A stretch of 6,515 bases of DNA from a bacterium. Lineage in GTDB: Bacteria > Gemmatimonadota > Gemmatimonadetes > Gemmatimonadales > Gemmatimonadaceae. The position numbers were made by a program, and so were the translations under genes. Location of the stretch: contig JAJZRK010000182.1 of NCBI GenBank assembly GCA_021802745.1, forward strand, positions 1 to 6,515, given 5' to 3'. This document shows, in pieces, positions 5,645 to 6,515 of this stretch. The notes beneath the pieces are model-generated. The model did not search any database. It was not told the origin of the DNA and saw only the letters and a program-made list of their open reading frames with translations. The stretch's first letter is position 1. The number at the start of each line of letters is the position of its first letter.

Positions 5645-5660
5645 CGCGCCGCTCGGCGCG
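5645..5660 (+). other. GC hairpin between hpt and ftsH
   Basis: CGCGCC (5645-5650) pairs with GGCGCG (5655-5660) around the loop GCTC. It lies 17 nt after the hpt stop and 25 nt before the ftsH ATG. A shorter GGCT/AGCC stem (5629-5641) precedes it. No T tract follows, so it is not an intrinsic terminator. It could stabilise the hpt message end or mark a processing point, but short GC stems are common by chance in this composition. Confidence 0.3.
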
Positions 5661-5685
5661 CCGGCCGACGTCCATTACCCAAGAC

Positions 5686-6515
5686 ATGGCACAGAACCCA
5701 ACTCCCCCCACGCCTCCCTCGAACTTCGGGCGCTTCTCGAAGACCATCGCCTTCTGGCTGCTGGTCATCCTGGTGCCCGTCTTCATCATCCAGTACGCGG
5801 GCGGCAAGCCCGACGGCACGAGCGAAGTGAACTCCAGCGAGTTCGTGCGCCAGGTCGAGGCGGGCAACGTCAAGACGGTGACGGTCGTCGGCGGCAAGAC
5901 CGTGACCGGCGAGTACAAGACGCCGGTCATGGTGGACGGCCGCCAGGTGCGCAAGTTCGAGACGATGCTGCCGGGCGAATACGGCGACAAGCTTGACGAG
6001 CGGCTGAGCGCGCAGGGCGTCGAGGTCAAGGCGCAGGCGCCGAGCCCGTCGTTCACGTCGGTGCTCGTGAGCCTCCTGCCGTGGATCGTCATCTTCGGCT
6101 TCTGGATCTTCTTCCTGCGCCAGATGCAGCAGGGGCCCAACAAGGCGTTCTCGTTCGGCAAGTCGAAGGCGAAGCTCCTCACGGGCGACACGCCGAAGGT
6201 GACCTTTGCCGACGTGGCCGGCTGCGACGAGGCGAAGGTGGAGCTGCAGGAGATCATCGAGTTCCTGAAGGACCCGCAGAAATTCACCAAGCTGGGCGGG
6301 CGCCTGCCCAAGGGGGCGCTGCTCGTGGGGCCGCCGGGAACGGGCAAGACGCTGCTCGCGCGCGCGGTGGCGGGCGAGGCGGGGCGTCCCTTCTTCTCGA
6401 TGTCGGGCTCCGACTTCGTGGAGATGTTCGTGGGCGTGGGCGCGAGCCGCGTGCGCGACCTGTTCGAGCAGGGCAAGAAGAACGCGCCCTGCATCATCTT
6501 CATTGACGAGATTGA
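5686..6515 (+). CDS. ftsH: ATP-dependent zinc metalloprotease FtsH, 5' part only
   Basis: FtsH is a hexameric inner-membrane AAA+ protease that removes misfolded membrane proteins and some short-lived cytoplasmic regulators. The first 276 residues are present; the window ends inside the AAA domain, so the HEXXH zinc site is not visible. A proline-rich start ([14 protein letters not shown]) precedes membrane helix 1 (about 21-37). A periplasmic domain follows (about 40-125), then helix 2 (about 126-145). The AAA domain has [13 protein letters not shown] at 172-184, Walker A GPPGTGKT at 215-222, the pore-loop motif MFVGVGASR at 247-255, and Walker B IIFIDE ending at 275. The start gives the standard N-terminal topology. 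No Shine-Dalgarno sequence precedes the ATG; CATTAC, 7 nt upstream, is only a poor -10 match. Third gene of the tilS-hpt-ftsH cluster. Confidence 0.97.
   Translation, partial: MAQNPTPPTPPSNFGRFSKTIAFWLLVILVPVFIIQYAGGKPDGTSEVNSSEFVRQVEAGNVKTVTVVGGKTVTGEYKTPVMVDGRQVRKFETMLPGEYGDKLDERLSAQGVEVKAQAPSPSFTSVLVSLLPWIVIFGFWIFFLRQMQQGPNKAFSFGKSKAKLLTGDTPKVTFADVAGCDEAKVELQEIIEFLKDPQKFTKLGGRLPKGALLVGPPGTGKTLLARAVAGEAGRPFFSMSGSDFVEMFVGVGASRVRDLFEQGKKNAPCIIFIDEI

Noticed and set aside
5328..6503. Long minus-strand open frame of 391 codons antisense to hpt and ftsH
   Set aside because: It overlaps two genes with intact motifs. Its serine/arginine/proline-rich translation is the usual shadow of GC-rich coding DNA.

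Overview
The window is a GC-rich stretch of bacterial chromosome with strongly G/C-ending codons in its genes. Lipoprotein processing, a proton-translocating transhydrogenase and the order tilS-hpt-ftsH point to a Gram-negative-type bacterium. The Ig-repeat lipoprotein, with phrases such as SGDNQTVKVGT and VVKDASGKPVPG, resembles proteins common in Gemmatimonadota. That phylum assignment is inference from recalled family style, not from a search. No phage, insertion sequence, CRISPR array, rRNA or tRNA is visible.

Layout. (1) 1-1277, minus strand: the start of a transhydrogenase operon. pntA1 (soluble NAD(H)-binding part) overlaps pntA2 (membrane part) by 4 bp; pntA2 runs off the left edge and pntB is presumably beyond it. 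(2) 1278-1460: a divergent intergenic region with a REP-like imperfect hairpin and a 12-bp palindrome. (3) 1461-3119, plus strand: a lipoprotein with about four Ig-like domains. (4) 3120-3841: about 720 bp between convergent genes. It holds a terminator for the lipoprotein gene, an AT-richer patch, and two minus-strand terminator hairpins. One of these follows a possible 45-codon ORF. (5) 3842-4024, minus strand: a small, very hydrophobic protein of unknown function with its own terminator. (6) 4091-6515, plus strand: tilS, hpt and the first 276 codons of ftsH, a gene order conserved across many bacterial phyla.

How the genes work together. tilS (decoding of AUA by tRNA-Ile), hpt (purine salvage) and ftsH (membrane protease) form a housekeeping cluster. 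The transhydrogenase couples NADPH supply to the proton gradient. The lipoprotein is an accessory envelope protein, unrelated to its neighbours as far as can be seen.

Nothing here is clearly a new defence or mobile system. The items most worth a second look are: -10-like boxes placed 6-8 nt before the tilS and hpt start codons (leaderless-type starts) with no clear Shine-Dalgarno sequence anywhere; a symmetrical -10 box that could fire both tilS and the small membrane gene; and a strong minus-strand terminator with no obvious gene upstream, marking a possible small protein or small RNA.
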